Shown piece after piece: positions 1-13,300 of a stretch of DNA of 64,000 bases. How positions within the stretch are numbered: the stretch's first letter is position 1; the number at the start of each line of letters is the position of its first letter. Position numbers and translations under genes: made by a program. Under the pieces are notes generated by a model that searched no databases, was not told where the DNA came from, and saw only the letters and a program-made list of their open reading frames with translations. Source of the DNA: Polychytrium aggregatum (lineage: Eukaryota; Chytridiomycota; Chytridiomycetes; Polychytriales); the NCBI RefSeq assembly GCF_025602895.1, contig NW_026516341.1, positions 42,446-106,445 on the forward strand, read 5' to 3'.

Positions 1-1
1 C

Positions 2-520
2 CAACAGGAGTTGACTGCGCGCTCCGAAGGCCGTCAGAAAGGCGATGTGCCTATCGACATGAGCATCTATAGGGAGAACTCACCCCTTCCTGGAGACGTT
101 TGCACCAAAGCCGAAGACCAGGACTCTGAATCGCGCGTTGCGATCAAGAAGGAGCCCGTGCAAAGCCTCGATGATAATCAGAGTCACATCATCGCATCGC
201 TGAACATAAAGATTCGAAGCCTTAAGGAAGCGAATGAAAAGGCAAATCGCGCAATCAACAAGCAACAGGTCGAGCTCGATGCCCTTCAAAAAGAAATGGA
301 GTCCACCCGTCATCAGCTCCATCACCTGCTCGCTGTCCGTGAACGGGACAATGAAGCCCTTCACGCTGAGTTTCGAACGGCACGAAATTTCGAGATCGAG
401 AAGTGGAACAATGAGCGGGCTGCACTCAAGTCCGAGATCGAGACGCTACGGGTCCAGCTCGCACACCAAGAGCATCATGGGCAAAAACCAAACCATCCAG
501 CTCATTACCGCCGCAGTTGA
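2..520 (+). CDS. 3' end of a coiled-coil protein gene (partial)
   Basis: The reading frame is open at the left edge (Q-Q-E-L in frame before the first possible start, a TTG), so this is the C-terminal part of a gene that begins outside the window. About 172 residues are visible. The first 60 are polar and probably disordered, with an acidic KAEDQDSESR stretch and a sumoylation-like IKKEP. Residues after that form a strong heptad-like coiled coil (ASLNIKIRSLKEANEKANRA, then ALKSEIETLRVQLAH). It ends in a short basic tail and a TGA. No family was recognised. The coiled coil suggests a scaffold or oligomerising role only in general terms. A further splice near the 3' end cannot be excluded. Confidence 0.5.
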   Translation, partial: QQELTARSEGRQKGDVPIDMSIYRENSPLPGDVCTKAEDQDSESRVAIKKEPVQSLDDNQSHIIASLNIKIRSLKEANEKANRAINKQQVELDALQKEMESTRHQLHHLLAVRERDNEALHAEFRTARNFEIEKWNNERAALKSEIETLRVQLAHQEHHGQKPNHPAHYRRS

Positions 521-844
521 ACTCGATCCTTCCGGTGGCCTGTCGACACGACGGGACAAATCATTTTACACAGAGAGTGCCAAAAACAAAGGACTCGCAC
601 GCTCTTTGCCACTCGGCTGTATTGCCCGTCCTGCAGCGACACCAGCAAGGATATAGGTGGACATTGAAAATGTAGCCTTTCATCCATGAATGAATTCACG
701 ATTCGAACATCGCCAGATTGCAGGGGGAGGGTCGCTGTGACTCTCCCCTTGCAAATGACCAATACATTTCGTTCGCAGCCTATGAGCTGTACAAACCCAG
801 CAACCAACCGAGACTAGACCTGTCCCTCGATTTGCGCGAACCAT
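521..844. other. Convergent intergenic spacer
   Basis: This spacer lies between the 3' ends of the coiled-coil gene (+) and the JmjC demethylase gene (-). Short open frames cross it on both strands but none shows recognisable protein sequence. No repeat or structured element was seen. Confidence 0.5.
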
Positions 845-3405
845 TTACAAACACTCAGGACGTTCTGGTTTGATATGAGCAGGGGTCGGGGTCTCCCCCT
901 CCGTTTTTTGACTTGTAGATGCGGTTAAAGGAGCTGGGCTGTCCTCTATCGGGGTCTTGCTGCTCGATTCGCCAACTGGCCATTCGTGCTGTACAGTGGT
1001 GGTGGTGGTGGTGGCGGCGGCGGACCAAATGTGACTCATATCTGCGGATGCTGCCGATGGCAGTGCGTCGCTTGTTGATTTGGATGTACTCTGTTCAGTC
1101 GACGCGGTAGCATTTCCGGAGGCGGAATTCGAACGGCTTGTATTACGCTTGGATTTCTTTCGAGGTGCAGAGGTCTTGAATTGGTCGGTTTGCGGCTGCT
1201 TTTCTTTCCGACTTGCCTTCCTCTTTTTTTCTTGGCTGGGAATGTACATGGTGTCGAGGTCACTATCGTCCGTAGGCGTGTCGATATCGCTATCGGTGTA
1301 CTGGGACTCTCCTTCGGAGCTGTCCAGGAACTCCATGTCGCTGGCATCCGACGACCACTCATCGTCCATACTGGGTGGCGGCGGCAGGCCCATGGATGCG
1401 GTGGTAACGTGGGCATGGAGCGCTTCCGTATGCTCACGTTGATCGAGGGGATCCCCTTGGTGCGGAAGCCGAGCCCCGGCTCTCTGATGCGCCAGATACT
1501 TTGACAGCGTTTGGAGAAGAAAGCGCACGTTTTTGATCTCGACGGGTATGCCTCGTTTGATCATTTGCCGGTCTTCGCGTGTGACGTTGTTAATGTCGAC
1601 TAATCTCTCCGCCAGAGACCATAAGTGACACAGGAGTTGCTCAACACCGTTGAGCTCCCGGTCGCTGAGGGCCAGATTGTCTGGAATCAAAGCGTGACGT
1701 CAGTATCTCTGTGAACAGCGGAGTTGCCTGGCTGGATGAGTGGTCTCATGGTACCGCCTCAAGGTTGTAGGGACCGCGTTCATGTACATACTCTTGAGGG
1801 CCTTCAGATAGCCTCTTGCCGCATACCACTGCATGGCTTCATAAAATGGATACCTGTCACAGAATAACTATACTTCAGATCCATCCTCAGCGTGTCAAGG
1901 CTCGATAAAGGGGTGGCCTATCGGATTTCCAGATGAAGCCGACTGCCTCCCTGTGATGATGCGATCCCGCAGATCCAAATGGCAGCCAGATTATGCCCAT
2001 ACCTAAATTTGTGCGGTACATTTGTCTCGATTTCTATTCGAGAGATCGAGAGCTGACGAGCTATGTCCAGGCCATGGAGAAAATTGCCTCCGATCACAAT
2101 GGCATCTTTGGGAGTATACACAGCGTGTATCTGGAAAGCGATTGCATCAGGAGATTTCAATGCACAACTGCGTGGTGCTTGAAAGACTACTACCTCGACA
2201 TTCCGGCTACATATGCCAGCCGTCCCCCTGCCGCCGATGCATCCACTTGGCTTATTTGTGGGGTTAAAGTGCGAGACCTACCCAGCCGGCCGGAATCATC
2301 ATCGTGTTTCCAGCACGCAAATGAACCCTGACGCACTCGTCGACCTGGTCCCCAAGAAAAACGTCCGACTGGTCCGACGATGTCGACCATGCAGAGTATT
2401 TTTCGAGATTTTCGGGCGTGGGCTCGATAAAATAGAACACCTTTTCGCCAGAAAGCAGGTGATAGAACACGCTGGTGCCTCCAAAGTCGATGTGGAAATC
2501 GGTATAGCTATCCTTGACGCCCATCAGGCAGTACAACTGGACCTTGGGGTACTCGCCCGCTGCACGCCTCGAAGCCGGCCAAAATCGATCAAGCCAGTCC
2601 AGATCACCAACTATTCGAGGTCGCTTGACCAACTTGGCCAGTGGTGTATCGCTGAACTCGAGGCTGATGACCTGTTTCCAACATGCGCAACAACACGGTT
2701 GTTAGCTCGACGGCCGGCTGAAGTTTGGGGGAAAACAGCCGGCAACCAGCATCATGTCATTGTGGGACCCAAGGCACAGACAGATCAACCACATCCAGCA
2801 AATGAATCTCCGATAGACAGACGCCCCGGAGGAGGGAATTCAAGCCGAGAGTCACAACATACGTTCAGAATCTGACGACGCTGCCTGGGGGGTTGCTCAA
2901 AGTAGGCTGCCCATTTGTCAAGGGTCATCGTGCGTGTTGACTGTGTCGCTACCTCGATGACTTCGACAATCCGTGTGAGCCCGCACACGTTTGCAATTTC
3001 GCGGACCTGGTTTGTCAAGGCCGATTGAGTTGCATAATCGCTTCTGCTTCAAGGGCGATGCGGATCACATCACTGGCGATGAAAATGGGCGTGGGTCTTT
3101 GCGTTTCGCTCACCGACCGTTATACTAGCGGATGGCATCGTCATCCCAAGCCCCTCTGGCGTGGGTATGATCACTGGATAGCGCAGCCCGTTGGTACAGC
3201 ACCAGTCGGCCGTCAGATCACGACCCTTGATCTTTTGGAATTTCGATTCGACAAACACGCGAGATTCAAGCACTTTGGTGAACTTGAGCTGGTCATTTGG
3301 AACCGAGGGCAGATCGGAATACGAGTAGTTCACATCCGATCTTGCACGGGTGGATTTGCGAATAACTAGCAACGTATCGATAACGAATATGATCGAGAGA
3401 AGCAT
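845..3405 (-). CDS. JmjC histone lysine demethylase, KDM2/JHD1 type
   Basis: Nuclear Fe(II)/2-oxoglutarate dioxygenase; the KDM2/JHD1 family removes methyl groups from histone H3 lysine 36. Read right to left, the exons give an N-terminal block (about 3380-3107) with KFTKVLESRVFVESKFQ and GLRYPVIIPTPEGLGMTMP. Next is a block at 3018-2870 (MTLDKWAAYFE). The JmjC core at 2632-2270 contains KVQLYCLMGVKDSYTDFHID, GGTSVFYHLLSGEKVFYFIE and PAGW. Then come IHAVYTP and GGNFLHGLDIARQL (2140-2000), a short exon near 1855-1745 (YPFYEAMQWYA), and a 280-residue tail (1690-845). The iron ligands H-x-D (HID) and the distal H (IHAVY) are present. The tail starts with a helical segment as in KDM2 and becomes Ser/Asp/Glu-rich and then basic. 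I found no PHD or CXXC zinc finger. The true start, upstream of 3405, and some splice phases are unresolved. Confidence 0.88.
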
Positions 3406-4681
3406 GAAATTAGCACGGAGGGCCCTTTATCCCCACCGGACGACCTGGATAGCCGAATCGCACAAGCGCACCAGAGACGCAACGATATGCCAGCGAACTC
3501 GGCTGCGACAACGCCAAGCGATTCCTGATCAGTCCAGCCACATACCTCGCTCGGGTGTGGCAGCTCGCTGCGTGGCCGCGACTATCTGCATGCAAACAAG
3601 ACACATCGACAAAAGCCAACGTCAGTGTGTCGCATTGGCACGCTCCCCAGACGACAAAGCTGCTCAGGAGTTTGACCCATCTTGACAGCCACGCGCAAGG
3701 GCCTGCACGGGCTCCGAGGGCAACGAGCCAGAAAGGCGAGCGTCAAGGCAGTCCGCAAGCAGGATCAATTTTGGCATCGACTTGCATTGTCGCGGCCGTC
3801 ATGGATATTCGGTTGGGATGCCGATGTATCTGCGGGTCCAGACATGGGTGTTGATGGTTGCTGGTGTCGTGCTTGCCTCCTCGATCCGCGGTGGGTGCTT
3901 GGGCTCGAAGGTTGGTGCGACGCACTGTGCGCAGCGCTTCATATAACCGCATATGGATATGTAGATACTTTTTTCTTTGCGGGCGCCGGTTTTGGTTGGG
4001 CCGGTTGCGCTGCCGAGCCGTCGACAGACAACACCCAAGACGACCAGTGCTGCAGCGCCGTGCCATCCCGATCGCACTCTGACCGACACAGGCACAGGCA
4101 CAGACACTCGAGTCTCGATTCGCCATGGGACGACGACGGGCACGGTTCAACGAGCGAGCCCGTTCATCTTCGCACACAACGAAATATGCTCTCCCACACC
4201 CGAGTGCCCGAGACAAGTCCGCCGAGGCACCAGAAAGGACAAAAGCTGCTGCTCATCTGGCTTCAGCCGATGCAGCTCATCCTCAGCCCGCAAGCGAAGC
4301 CATTCAGATCGACTCGGCGCTCCAGTCTTCCGATGGCTACGTCGCGTATGGTTTGTCGCAGCATTGCCCAATCGACTGCATCTTGCTTGGAAGCTGCGTG
4401 GTGTGCGCAAGCGCTTGGATTTCCAAGCAAGCGATCTTGACCTGAAGGCAAGGCAATTGATCAGCGCCTCCTCCTGATGTAGCACGGACTCGGCAAACCC
4501 ATTGATTCTGCCGGCCTCCAAGTCAACAGAAAGCGGCACCGCACACGGCACTCTCGCTGCCCTGCCCGAGGTTTGTGGATTCTCCCTGAGATTCTGGGGT
4601 GCTGTTGCCCTTGGTTCGCAGCCCCAACCGTCGTTTGACAATGCTCAACTGCTCGGCTGACCCTAGGCACCGACTGGAAAA
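3406..4681. other. Divergent upstream region between KDM2-like and DHX37-like genes
   Basis: About 1.3 kb separates the first recognised exon of the demethylase (-) from the start codon of the helicase (+). It probably holds both promoters and an unrecognised 5' exon of the demethylase. Open frames of up to 252 codons on + and 157 codons on - run through it. Their translations are Cys/Arg/His/Ser-rich with no domain resemblance, so I do not call them genes. Confidence 0.4.
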
Positions 4682-7600
4682 ATGACATCAAAGAAGCGGA
4701 AGCGACTGGAGAAATACATTGTAAGATTCAGCGTCTCTTGCACACAGCTGCGGCTGTCGTTTGTCCGTGGCCCGGTATCTGCCATGCGATATTCAGCTTC
4801 GTCTGCGACAGACGAAAGGGCGCCAATACACACAGGCATTAACAAGACTGGCCTGTCCGTGCGTTGGTCGTTCCCTACTGCTTTCGGTGGATGCGGATGC
4901 TGACTTGCTCTGCCCCACTCGCCGACTTGAATCCCGCAGGAGAAGCATCTCAAGAAAGAAGAGCGAGCCAAGCTTTTGGAGAAGCTCCGCAATCAAACCT
5001 TCAGCTCCAGCTTGCTCAAGTCGAGTGCCAACATTGGAAACATGGTGCGTCTTTGAGGCGGTGTTGATCTTGCTGACCACCGTGGCGACCACAGCGCCCC
5101 AGGCCGAAAGCGCAGAGGCGGCAAAGCGGCCTCCAGACTAGCCCGCCCAAAGCTGATGTATGCTCATCCCCATCGTCTGCTCTAGAAACTCACCGCACGC
5201 CAACAGTTGCGGATGGCCCTGGACGCGGAGCGAGCCGGAATAACGCTCGACCCAACAGAGTACGGCTCACGGCTCTATGTCGAGCACGAGATTGCCGAAT
5301 CGGACGAGCAGTCATCCAACATGACAACTGGACCAAAGCGAGCCAAAACAGATCAAACCACGGACTCAGAATCAGATGGCGATCAAGATTCGGATGCAGA
5401 AATGGCGCTGGATTTTACGCCTCGGCCAGACAACTCGGAGCGAGGCGTCCAGGTGGTCGAGGCACAAGGCTATGCCGGAAGCGCGCCGAAAGACTTGCTT
5501 GTCAAGACCGATGCGGCATTAAAGCCTGCATTTGGTGGCGCCTTGAAGCGACCCTTGGTCTTCAAGCCACTGCCGACGACACAGCGCTCGAAAGCTGTCT
5601 CGCAAAAGCCTGGGGTCAAACGCACGGCCCTGAACGGAGCCGACAGTGGCAGCGACAGCGACAGCGACGGTCATGTCGAGCCCAATTCCTCCACTGTGGA
5701 GAATGGGAACAAAACAGCAACGTCTCACAAAGGCCAAGGCGTCACTGCATCCAATCTATCATCTCTACCTGTCGTGCCTGAACAGGTCGCCAAAGCGATC
5801 CGTGCAGCATCGACTCTTGAAAAATCCTACCCGGCCCCCTCGAAATCTGTAAAATCCTCTCGGCCGAGCTTCTTTGTGTCCATCGATCGTCCCGAGGCTG
5901 TGCAGATTGCCCGTGTCAGTCTCCCGGTCGTCGGAGAAGAACAAGCTATCATGGAGTCCATCTACGAGAACGACGTAACTATCCTCTGCGGCGAGACAGG
6001 TTCAGGAAAAACAACACAAGTTCCACAGTTCCTATATGAGGCCGGCTTCGGAGATCCCAAGCATCCCAAGTTCAAGGGTATGATCGGCATAACCCAGCCG
6101 CGACGTGTTGCTGCCGTATCGATGGCCAGCCGTGTTGGCGAAGAAATGTCGCTCACCGGCGGCCAGGTTGCATATCAGATCCGTTACGACTCAACCACTG
6201 TCAAGCCTTCAACGAGAATCAAGTTCATGACGGACGGCGTTTTGCTGCGCGAGCTGAGCGGGGCCCTGGGCATCCACAGTGAAGGCTCAAGTGCCTCGGA
6301 GCGCGGACCCTCCGGTGACTTGCTGCTGAAGAAGTACTCATGCATCATTATCGACGAAGCTCACGAGCGAACCGTTGGAACAGACGTCTTGATTGGATGG
6401 CTTACCCGAATTGTGTCCATCCGGAATTCGGGCAAGATCAAGGGAGTGGACCCGCTCAAGCTCGTGATTATGAGTGCCACGCTGCGTGTCGAAGATTTTA
6501 CCGAAAATAAGGGTCTATTCCCTGGCCCTTCCAAACCCCCGGTCATCAAGGTCGACGGACGGCAGTACAAGGTAACTGTGCACTACAACAAGAAGACTCC
6601 AGAGCTGGACTATGTCAGCGAAGCGTACAAGAAGGTATGCAAGATCCACACGAAGCTCCCAAAGGGCGGTGTGCTCGTCTTTCTAACCGGCCAGCGAGAA
6701 GTCATGTCGCTGGTGACGAAATTGCGCGACCGCTTCCCTCAGAAAGATTTGCGGACGGACTCGGCCCTTGAAGGGACCAAGATGTCTGAAAAGGGGGAGG
6801 GCAGCGGAAACGGAATGATGGACGAAGTCGAGGAAGCCGATCTCGATGCAACCGATCTCGCCAACGATGACTTTGTCTACGACAGCGACGATGGAAGCGA
6901 CGATGAAGAAAGCGATGTCGAGGTTCTCCCCGGCGAAGACGGCGAAGACGACGCAGACGACGCAGCTAATGATGCTAGAGACGAAAAAGGTCTGTCTTAT
7001 GCAGACTTTGTCAGAAATACGCCGTACTAATGCACGAGCGAGCTCTGCAGTGGAGGAGCTTGATGATCCTATAGCCACGCTATATATCGGCTGCGACGTA
7101 TCGCGGGCCTGGAGAATCTGATCACTTCCCGCGCTCACATGTTGCTCTCCACGTCGCTGCAGTCGAGGCGCCCCTCCATGTGCTGCCGCTATATTCGCTG
7201 CTCTCCACCAAGGCACAGATGATGGTGTTTGAGCCGCCTCCAGAAGGTGCACGGCTGGTTGTGGTTGCCACAAACGTTGCGGAAACATCGCTTACTATTC
7301 CGAACATGCGATATGTCGTTGACTGCGGCAAGGTCAAAGAAGTAGGCGTCACTATCTCTCGCCTGTGATGATAGCGCTGGTGACCCAGCACCTTGTAGCG
7401 TTGCTCTGTTAGCGCCGCACACAGCCATGCAGCCATCGACTCTGACATTTCACTTGGTCATTCCTCATGATTTGCGATGCAGAGACGATACGATATACAT
7501 ACTGGTGTTCAAACGTTCCAGATTCACTGGACCTCACAGGCCTCGGCTGACCAGCGTGCTGGTCGTGCTGGCCGTGTAGGTCCTGGTCACTGCTACAGAC

Positions 7601-10002
7601 TCTTCAGCTCCGCCGTGTTTGCCAACTACTTTGAGAAGTTTACCAAGCCGGAAATCTTGAGGATACCAATTGAAGATGTGATCTTGCAGATGAAGGCCAT
7701 GGGCATCCAAAACGTCGTCAACTTTCCTTTCCCGACAATACCGTCGCGCGACCAGCTCAAACGCAGCGAAAATGTAGGGCAGCCGCATTCTGTTTTCCCA
7801 AACAAGCAAAGACTCTCGGGCATTGTCGTCGGTGTGATGACTCGACCCTGCCCCACTGTTGGACTGGAATTTGCAGTGCATTTGTCTCGCGTCTAGATAA
7901 GGAGAGCAAAGGGGGTGCCGCATATATGGCTCGCGCGCGATAAATAACTCCATCGTTACTCTGAAGCTTTTGACGCATCTGGGCATACTGGAAGTATCGG
8001 GGGCCGTCTCTAGGATCACCGAACTTGGTAAGGTCGCGTCTCGGTTCCCTGTTTCGCCAAGATATGCAAAAATGTAAGATGGCTCGCTGTGATGGCCTGC
8101 GACTGGTATACTCGTGCGACAAGCGCGAGCGCCGATCGAGTTGCTGTTGATATTGCATACGAATGCCAATCTCCGCCTCAAGACGGCGTTTTCTCACCAT
8201 GCTATTTTCGGGAACTTGCAGGATTGTTGTGGCTGCACAACAGAAAGACCCGGCGATTCTTGGATTTGTTATCGCTATCGTGTCGGGCCTTTCTGTTGGC
8301 GATCCATTCGTAATGGATGACGAGATCCTGAAAGAAATCGAAGACGCCGCCGATACCGACGAAGGAGACGAAAAGTCGCGCAAGTCATCAAAGCGAGCCG
8401 AGTGGTTCCGGGCCAGACACATGTTTGAGGGGGCCGCTCCGACGTCAGATATACTTCGACTCCTCGCCGCCTTTGGCGCGTACTCGTGTGAGGCACGCAA
8501 GTCCCAGCATGCAGCGCACCAGTTTTGTCAAGACTACTTCCTTCGCCCCAAAGCCATGGAGGAAATGCTGAAACTGCAGTCGCAGCTCCGCAACATTGTC
8601 AAGGACACGCTTACGGAAGCCGAACTCTATCCTGCAGCCATAGCCATGGAGCGCCTTGGCAAATTGACGCCACCGACTGCAAAACAAGGAGTGCTTGTCC
8701 GACAAATCCTGTTGGTGGCATTCCCAGACCATGTTGCGCGCCTAGACGAGAGCTACCGCGGCCCCAAAGATGCCTCTCCTGTTTACCAGACAATGTGGGC
8801 GGAAAAGGATGAAATTTTTGTCATCCATCCAAGCAGCTGCCTGCACAACGAACGGCCTGCTCCAAAGTGGATCGTCTACGGCGAGATCGTCGGCAAAGAA
8901 GAGCGAGTCAGCGCCGATACCAGTGGCTTGGTTGGCGTACGAGGCGCGCTCAGCATGGATGGAACCAAGGTCGGAAACGACGGCAGTCTCGTCGCGCAGT
9001 TTGGAGCGGTGCCTTCTGGCTCGCGGAAGAAAATCTGGATCAAATCCGTCACGTCGGTTGCAGAGAACTGGATTGCAGGGATGATGCCCGCGTCGTTGTG
9101 CAGCACAGGGCGAATCCTTGATGATCCAGAGCCTAGATACAACCCCAAGAAGGATAGCATTGCCGGATTCGCCATTCCTACGCTTGGCCCGAAACTGTGG
9201 ATGCTGCCGACCCGGGAGATCGATTTGCCGGAAGGGATGCTGAAATATGCCTATTTTGCCAAAGCTTTACTCGAAGGGGTCCTTGACTTTGAGCGCAACT
9301 CCAGAGATTGCTTCAAAATTCTGGAGGTATGAATCGCGCACGGGGTTGCATCCTGCCACACTGGCCGCGACGCTCGTTCGCGCTTTCCAGAGACTTGGGT
9401 ATATGCGGCGGAGAGCAGACGGCAAAATGGGATCCCGGACGAATACACGCCCGAGGAACGCCATCAAGTCGGTATGGCAACTCTCGATAGCTGCAACATA
9501 AGCTGACTCGCGCCCACTATCTTAGCCGTTCCTGACGTCAAGGCCAGCAACGATCACCAAGTCATGGTCCAAATCGAGTGGCAAGGTTCGACAGCTCCTT
9601 GAGACGCTCGCAGGCTCCAAGGTTGTATCCAAAGCGACTTTGATTAGGAAATGGTAGGTTTGCGGACCGTCGCTGTGACGATCACTGCAATCCCGGCATG
9701 GCTCTCAAAGGGCGCAGTCAAAGCAGAGCAGCGGAGGAGTTCTCGATGCTGACGGCGTTGTTGCTTTTAGGAAAACCACCCCAAAGTTCATGCTCGATTC
9801 ATTCCTGTTGTGGACGCCAGCGGATGCCCACAACCTGCTCAGATCCGAGTGGCCACCTGTTAGGTTTGTGGGCGACACTTGCAAGGTCAACCAAGTGCTT
9901 GGAACCAAACTCGGCTCGCTCCTGGCCGGAGGGCTGTCCAGAGCCGGCGGCACCACTACTGCCACCACCAACCCAGGCAGCGACTACGACAGCGATTACT
10001 GA
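4682..10002 (+). CDS. ECM16: DEAH-box RNA helicase DHX37/Ecm16 (Dhr1)
   Basis: Nucleolar ATP-dependent helicase that, in yeast and animals, releases U3 snoRNA from pre-ribosomes during 18S rRNA maturation. The start is ATG at 4682. Exons 4682-4720, 4940-5044 and one from 5186 join in phase, giving a basic N-terminus ([13 protein letters not shown], then [15 protein letters not shown]). The large exon carries motif [15 protein letters not shown] (5990-6030), [14 protein letters not shown], motif II DEAH (6353-6364), SATLRVEDF (motif III) and LVFLTGQ. It ends in a long acidic insert (6800-6990). Later exons carry [55 protein letters not shown] (motif VI), then the helicase-associated region up to about 9260. 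The C-terminal helical domain continues at 9525-9653 (TITKSW, RQLLETL) and 9771-10002 ([11 protein letters not shown], ending SDYDSDY). The join between about 9265 and 9525 is unclear, because family-like residues appear in a shifted frame. Orthology is clear from insert position and C-terminus. Confidence 0.93.
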
Positions 10003-10317
10003 GTCCACGGCATTTACGGATCAGATCGCGGCGTACCGACCATCGTCACAAGTCGCTACAATCTGGATCTTGAATACACAGGTGTTCAGCCAGTTCATCC
10101 GTCACAGGCTACAATCGCCTTTGTCCACTGACCTCTGCACATGGGGCGCTTCAGCAGATTCATCACCACCCGAAGCAACAATTCCCTTCATCTCAGAGCA
10201 GAGGCGTGGGCGTCTGTGGGTCACCATCCATGATGGCAGCAATGATGAGGCAATGGCGAGGCGCCGCTTTGGCTACCCAGGACCCTGGTCTTTTGTTATT
10301 CAGTAATTCTTGCGAGC
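10003..10317. other. Convergent intergenic spacer
   Basis: Spacer between the stop codons of the DHX37-like gene (+) and the EPG5-like gene (-). It presumably holds both 3' UTRs. No recognisable coding or repeat element was seen. Confidence 0.5.
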
Positions 10318-13300
10318 TTAGATGCGAGAGTACACGACCAAACCATAGCTCGGGAAAAGACCGCTCATCCTTGTCACAAACGCCGAAAGGGTGCCCAGGC
10401 GATTTTGCGGATCCAGCAGGAAATCGGTCGTGGGCTTGATCCATCCATGCACACGCTCGTATTCTCGGTTCTTGGAGAGCGCATCGAACGTCTCGATCAT
10501 CCGAAGTTGCGGTTCACTAAAGGTCTCTACAGAGTCGCCGTCATCGTGGCGGAAGAGTCGCGTGGCAATGAATGTGGAGAGAGCCTTTGAGAAGAAACGG
10601 AACTCGATCGACAATCTGGATTTGGGACCGAAGCCGAGCGTTGCCCACAAGCCTTGGCTGGCGCGATCTTCACTCCAGCCAAGCATCACATCGGCAACAC
10701 TGACGAGCTGCGACCGCAGCCGGGAGTGGTTCTCCGGTACAGTCATGGACGAAAGCTCCAGCGTCAGGATGTCGACAAATAGCTGAACGACAAGCAGCAT
10801 CTTTCCGTCAGCTGCCGGATCGTCGACCGCCTCCATTTTGATCGCCGCAATCCAGTTGCCGATTTGCTCGCCAATGATGATCTTGAGGTCGATGTTGTCA
10901 CCACACTGCTTGAGCTTCTGAAGGGCGTATGCATAGAGCGTGAGCACAAGCGCATGGCTCAGGCAGTACCGCACAAACAGATCCTCGTCAATCTCTGGGA
11001 CGACCAGTGCGGCCATAATTGTGTCCCACTCGTGGGAGCTACCGTAGAGCGATAAGTGGCGTTCGATACTTGATTCCACGAAGAGCGACAGGTGCTCGGC
11101 CGAGGCAAGATGGTGGCATGAAACAGAAATCATGATGTTTGCATGGTAGGTTTGCTTGCCGGCCATGATAAATCCCTTCCAGACCTGCATGAACGCACTG
11201 CTGCCACGGTGGGTGTCGTTGAGCAAGCGACAAACCGCTGCCGTGAAGTGACTAACGGCAAAGCCTTGCGCTTCAGAGCCACAGAGAATGTGACCATCCT
11301 CGATGAGGACAGCGAGTTCCACAATGATCGCGGCGATTTGCGTGTCCGAAAAGTTTGCAATCCGGACTTCTTGCGCCTCACTCTGTATCTGCCGAGTCAG
11401 AAGCCCCATGACATATTCGACATAGAGGCAGAGTCGCTCGTGACTGTCGGTAAAAGTGTCGGTATCGTTCGTGCGAGCTCTCCATCCGGCCATGTATCGC
11501 AGCACCAAGAGGGTCATCGACAGCGCGGAAGCAGTCGTGGAGGTGGAGCTTTCGAGGGCACAGCCCCAGCTTGGTGACAGCAGCGCGATGACTTGGCCCA
11601 TTTTGAGGGCGTCGAAGCCGGTCCGCCAGTCGAAATCTTCGAGGAATCGTGCTTTCATGGTGCTGTAAAACTGCTCGCGGTCGCTGGTGCAGACATAGAC
11701 ATCCTCGCTATCCTTGATTAGACTGAGAGCAAGCGGGACGAAGTGCGGCAGATGGTTTGGTTCGGGTCCAACTTGGCTCATTTGCTCGCCCATGATCCAG
11801 ATGCTTTCCTGCATCATCTTCGAGACTAGACGCTGGATTTCAACGGTGAGCTTGCCAGAGGCGCTCCAGCGGCTGGCTTGCATCACGACACTATCGTCGA
11901 AGTGGAATCGCGTCCAAGCTCGCCGCAATAGTTGTTCAACAAACTCGTGTGTGAGAATCGCGGGCACACTGGACTCGATCAGGGCCCCGAAAAATCTCCA
12001 CAAATAGACGTCAGCCGGAAAATGGAGCTTCCCCCGGCGACAAATGCTCTCTGTCGTCGCGATCCAGAAGGAAATGACCCTCTGGACAACCGCAGCTTCT
12101 TGGTGTGGCGGCGGCTCTGGTTGATAGATAAGCCCCTTCTCCCGGGTCGAGCACAAGCCTATCCACGGAAGGAGCATTGCCTCAACGGCATCCAGGAGCT
12201 GTTCAAGGTCGGTATTGGAAGCCTGAGCAAACAATAGATCCGACGACAGCAGGGCGCCGATAAACTCCAATATCGGCTCGACCGTGTCCAGGGTGAGATT
12301 TGCGAGGCATTCTCGTTGGCTCACAAACTCTTCCTCGAGACATCTGAGGAAGTTGAGGAGCCAAGCACCGGAGAGCTGCACTCGCATGCCCGGAGGTGTT
12401 TTCGGTGCAGATTTTTTTTGACCTTTGGCCTCTTGTACAATGTCCTTGAGAACATCGAGGACCTCGGTGCTCAAGTTGGATTTGATAATGTGGTGGAGGG
12501 CCAGGACGATTGCGTCGCTTGCACTGACGTCGAATTCGCTGACCAGCAGATCTTTGAGCAGCTGCGTGTGTTGTCGATGCAGCTCCGAGTTTTTGATGTG
12601 TCCGGCAGTACTGATTTGATTCGGCGGTATCTGGACAGATGGATGTGTGAGTCCAGGAGCGGTTGACATAGAGCCGATGTATCGTTGGAGAAGGTTGACA
12701 GCAAAAGTTGGCACGATTTGAGCAGGCATGGCAGACTCGGCTGGCGGGGGGACCTGATGCGTCGCTGTCCCTTGAATCGTTGTTCGCTGAGGAGGATTTG
12801 CGGGATACTCCAGCCGGAGTGACTCAACCAGCGACTGAAGGAAGCGCCCGATATCCTCGGCGGACGGTGGAGGCTCAAGCGCCAGCCAGTCCTTGATCAC
12901 AAAGCGAGCGAGTACTGCGCGGTTTGGAGAACTTTGGCCTGGGGCTTCCTCGTGTGCCATCAAAGCGGCATACATTTCGACAAACTTGGCAGCCGAAATG
13001 GCTGGGTTAAAGATCGAGGCAAGCAACTCGACGTTTGTTCCTCCGAGAATGATGGCAAATAGATGTTCGGTCTCCTCGGCGGAGTTCCTGATGTACCTCT
13101 GGCCGAGCGACGCAACAGCTATTTCAAGAATGCGACGAGCCGGAGGATAGATCTGTGCCATCTCTTGATCCAAGAGCTCCAGGACCGCGTAGAAGATCGC
13201 AATCGCAGCAGAATGGACTCGTGTTTCTGCTGACTTGTCACCGGCACGATTGAGCCAATCGACTGCGCGGAGGACTTTGAGACACATGACACAAAGCGCT

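Noticed and set aside
3682-4440. 252-codon open frame on + between the demethylase and helicase genes
   Set aside because: Cys/Trp/His-rich low-quality translation with no family resemblance, in a region expected to be promoter and 5' UTR; overlapping frames of similar quality exist on the other strand.
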